21,937 nt of DNA, from NCBI GenBank assembly GCA_900767675.1, contig CAAFZX010000049.1:1-21937 (forward strand). The letters run 5' to 3'. Below are positions 20,773 to 21,937 of the stretch, one piece after another; position 1 is the first letter of the stretch; each line of letters opens with the position of its first letter. Both the position numbers and the translations under genes were made by a program. This stretch comes from an uncultured Collinsella sp. GTDB lineage: Bacteria; Actinomycetota; Coriobacteriia; Coriobacteriales; Coriobacteriaceae. Under the pieces are notes generated by a model. That model saw only the letters and a program-made list of their open reading frames with translations. It did no database searches and was not told the origin of the DNA.

Positions 20773-21937
20773 TCGTGCGGTACTGACCGATTGCGCGGTA
20801 CTTTTCGTAGCGGAGGATTGTGAGCTCATCGACATCGAGCGCACCCAATTTGTCGAAGGTCGCAAATGCCGAGGACATAACGGCACCGGCAATCTCCTCA
20901 TGCGACAGGCCCCTATCGTCAACAATGCCGTCGATGATGCCGAGCGCCAGCAGATCGGGGGCCGTGAGCTTAAGCGCCTCGGCGGCCTCATCCGCGCGCT
21001 CGGTATCCTTCCACAGGATCGACGCACAGGCCTCGGGGCTCACGACCGAATAGGCCGAGCTCGAGAGCATCAGGATGCGGTCGGCCACGGACAGCGCCAG
21101 CGCGCCACCAGAGCCGCCCTCGCCTGTCACAACCGAGACAATCGGCGTCTTAAGGCCGCTCATCTCCATGAGATTCTGGGCGATCGCCTCGCCCTGGCCG
21201 CGCTCCTCGGCACCGATGCCGCAAAACGCGCCCGAAGTATCGACCAGGCACAGAACCGGTCGACCAAACTTTTCTGCCTGGCGCATAAGACGCCGCGCCT
21301 TGCGGTAGCCCTCGGGATGCGCCATGCCGAAGTTGCGGCGCATACGCTCTTTGGTCGTGGCGCCGCGCTCGATGGCGATGACCGTTACGGGGCGTCCGTC
21401 TTTCCAGCCAATGCCAGCCACCACAGCGGCGTCATCGCCAAAGTAACGGTCGCCGTGCAGCTCCACAAATCCATCCAGGCCCAGCGAGATCATCTCACCC
21501 GCCGTGGTGCGATCTGCCGAGCGGGTCTGCTTGACAATCTCGAGCGCGGTTTTTGGTGCCGCCGAGCGCTTGAACAAGTGTCCCAGCTTTTTGCCGCGGC
21601 GACCCGTATGCACGATCTCATGCGGTGCCCCCAGGCCGGGCGCGCGCCCTTCGTGCAGCGCCAGCAGCTCGCCTACCGTGAGCGCAATCTCGCCACGCGG
21701 AACAACGGCATCGCAAAACCCGTGCTCCAGCAAAAACTCGGAACGTTGGAATCCCTTGGGCAGGCGCTTGTGCATGTTCTGCTCGATCACGCGCGGGCCG
21801 GCAAATGCCGTCAGGGCATCGGGCTCGGCCAGGATAATGTCGCCCTCCATGGCAAAGCTCGCGGTTACGCCTCCGGTCGTAGGGTCGGTGAGCACCGTGA
21901 TATACAGGCCGCCCGCCTCGCTGTGGCGCCTAACCGC
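20768..21937 (-). CDS. accDA: Acetyl-CoA carboxylase carboxyltransferase, beta-alpha fusion (N-terminus beyond the window)
   Basis: The frame is open from the right edge to TGA 20768 (389 residues). The first ~110 residues are the end of AccD: HSEAGGLYITVLTDPTTGGVTASFA, GPRVIEQ, then FLLEHGFCDAVV. The rest is AccA: LHGDRYFGDDAAVVAGIG, ERGATTKERMRRNFGMAHPEGYRKARRLM, FGRPVLCLVDTSGAFCGIGAEERGQGEAIA, then TGEGGSGGALALSVADRI, where glycines form the oxyanion pockets. The fused enzyme transfers CO2 from carboxybiotin to acetyl-CoA in fatty-acid synthesis. The joined form, rather than separate accD and accA, is consistent with an actinobacterial origin. The start and the N-terminal zinc finger of AccD lie outside the window. 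Confidence 0.93.
   Translation of the reverse strand, partial: AVRRHSEAGGLYITVLTDPTTGGVTASFAMEGDIILAEPDALTAFAGPRVIEQNMHKRLPKGFQRSEFLLEHGFCDAVVPRGEIALTVGELLALHEGRAPGLGAPHEIVHTGRRGKKLGHLFKRSAAPKTALEIVKQTRSADRTTAGEMISLGLDGFVELHGDRYFGDDAAVVAGIGWKDGRPVTVIAIERGATTKERMRRNFGMAHPEGYRKARRLMRQAEKFGRPVLCLVDTSGAFCGIGAEERGQGEAIAQNLMEMSGLKTPIVSVVTGEGGSGGALALSVADRILMLSSSAYSVVSPEACASILWKDTERADEAAEALKLTAPDLLALGIIDGIVDDRGLSHEEIAGAVMSSAFATFDKLGALDVDELTILRYEKYRAIGQYRTM

Overview
The window looks like part of a chromosome from a high-GC Coriobacteriia bacterium, most likely a Collinsella relative. The reasons are the GC-rich coding style with strong AGGAGG-type ribosome binding sites, an AccD-AccA fusion, the wealth of PTS genes, and the sequence character of the ribosomal proteins. 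This is a judgement from reading; no database was searched. Every intact gene is on the minus strand. The only plus-strand coding traces are transposase remnants and one broken host gene.

Layout, left to right: (1) a Gfo/Idh/MocA oxidoreductase cut by the left edge. (2) About 1.0 kb (1055-2039) of non-coding DNA and debris: hairpins, a 27-bp tandem repeat, an orphan terminator, the left end of an IS200-like element and the tail of a DegV-like gene. (3) A sugar locus (2040-9535), transcribed as regulator, EIIB, EIIC, EIID, EIIA, GH172 (DUF2961) enzyme and ROK fructokinase. (4) A second debris zone (9762-11244): a mtnN gene missing its 5' part, an internally deleted IS3-family transposase, and about 700 bp of repeat-rich non-coding DNA. 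(5) Twelve ribosomal protein genes, rplC to rplX (17093 to 11305). (6) A histidine phosphatase, a cation diffusion facilitator, a lone PTS EIIC and accDA, which is cut by the right edge.

The sugar locus is probably one functional unit. A mannose-family PTS would import and phosphorylate a sugar, a GH172 enzyme (a family known for difructose-dianhydride and furanoside chemistry) would cleave it, and the ROK kinase would phosphorylate free fructose. The upstream LevR-type regulator has PRD, EIIA-like and EIIB-like domains, but its AAA+ module has lost the sigma-54 contact loop and the Walker B acidic residues. Truncated genes and IS remnants on both sides suggest an acquired or rearranged island.

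The ribosomal block is a cut-out piece of the S10-spc cluster: rpsJ is missing at the front, and a strong terminator follows rplX where rplE would normally come. It seems to be subdivided. A 26-bp promoter-like motif occurs upstream of both rplC and rplB, and potential structured RNA leaders precede rplC, rplB and rplN. A 151-bp palindromic element with perfect 41-bp arms lies upstream of rplC. These leaders and the altered LevR regulator are the most interesting items in the window.
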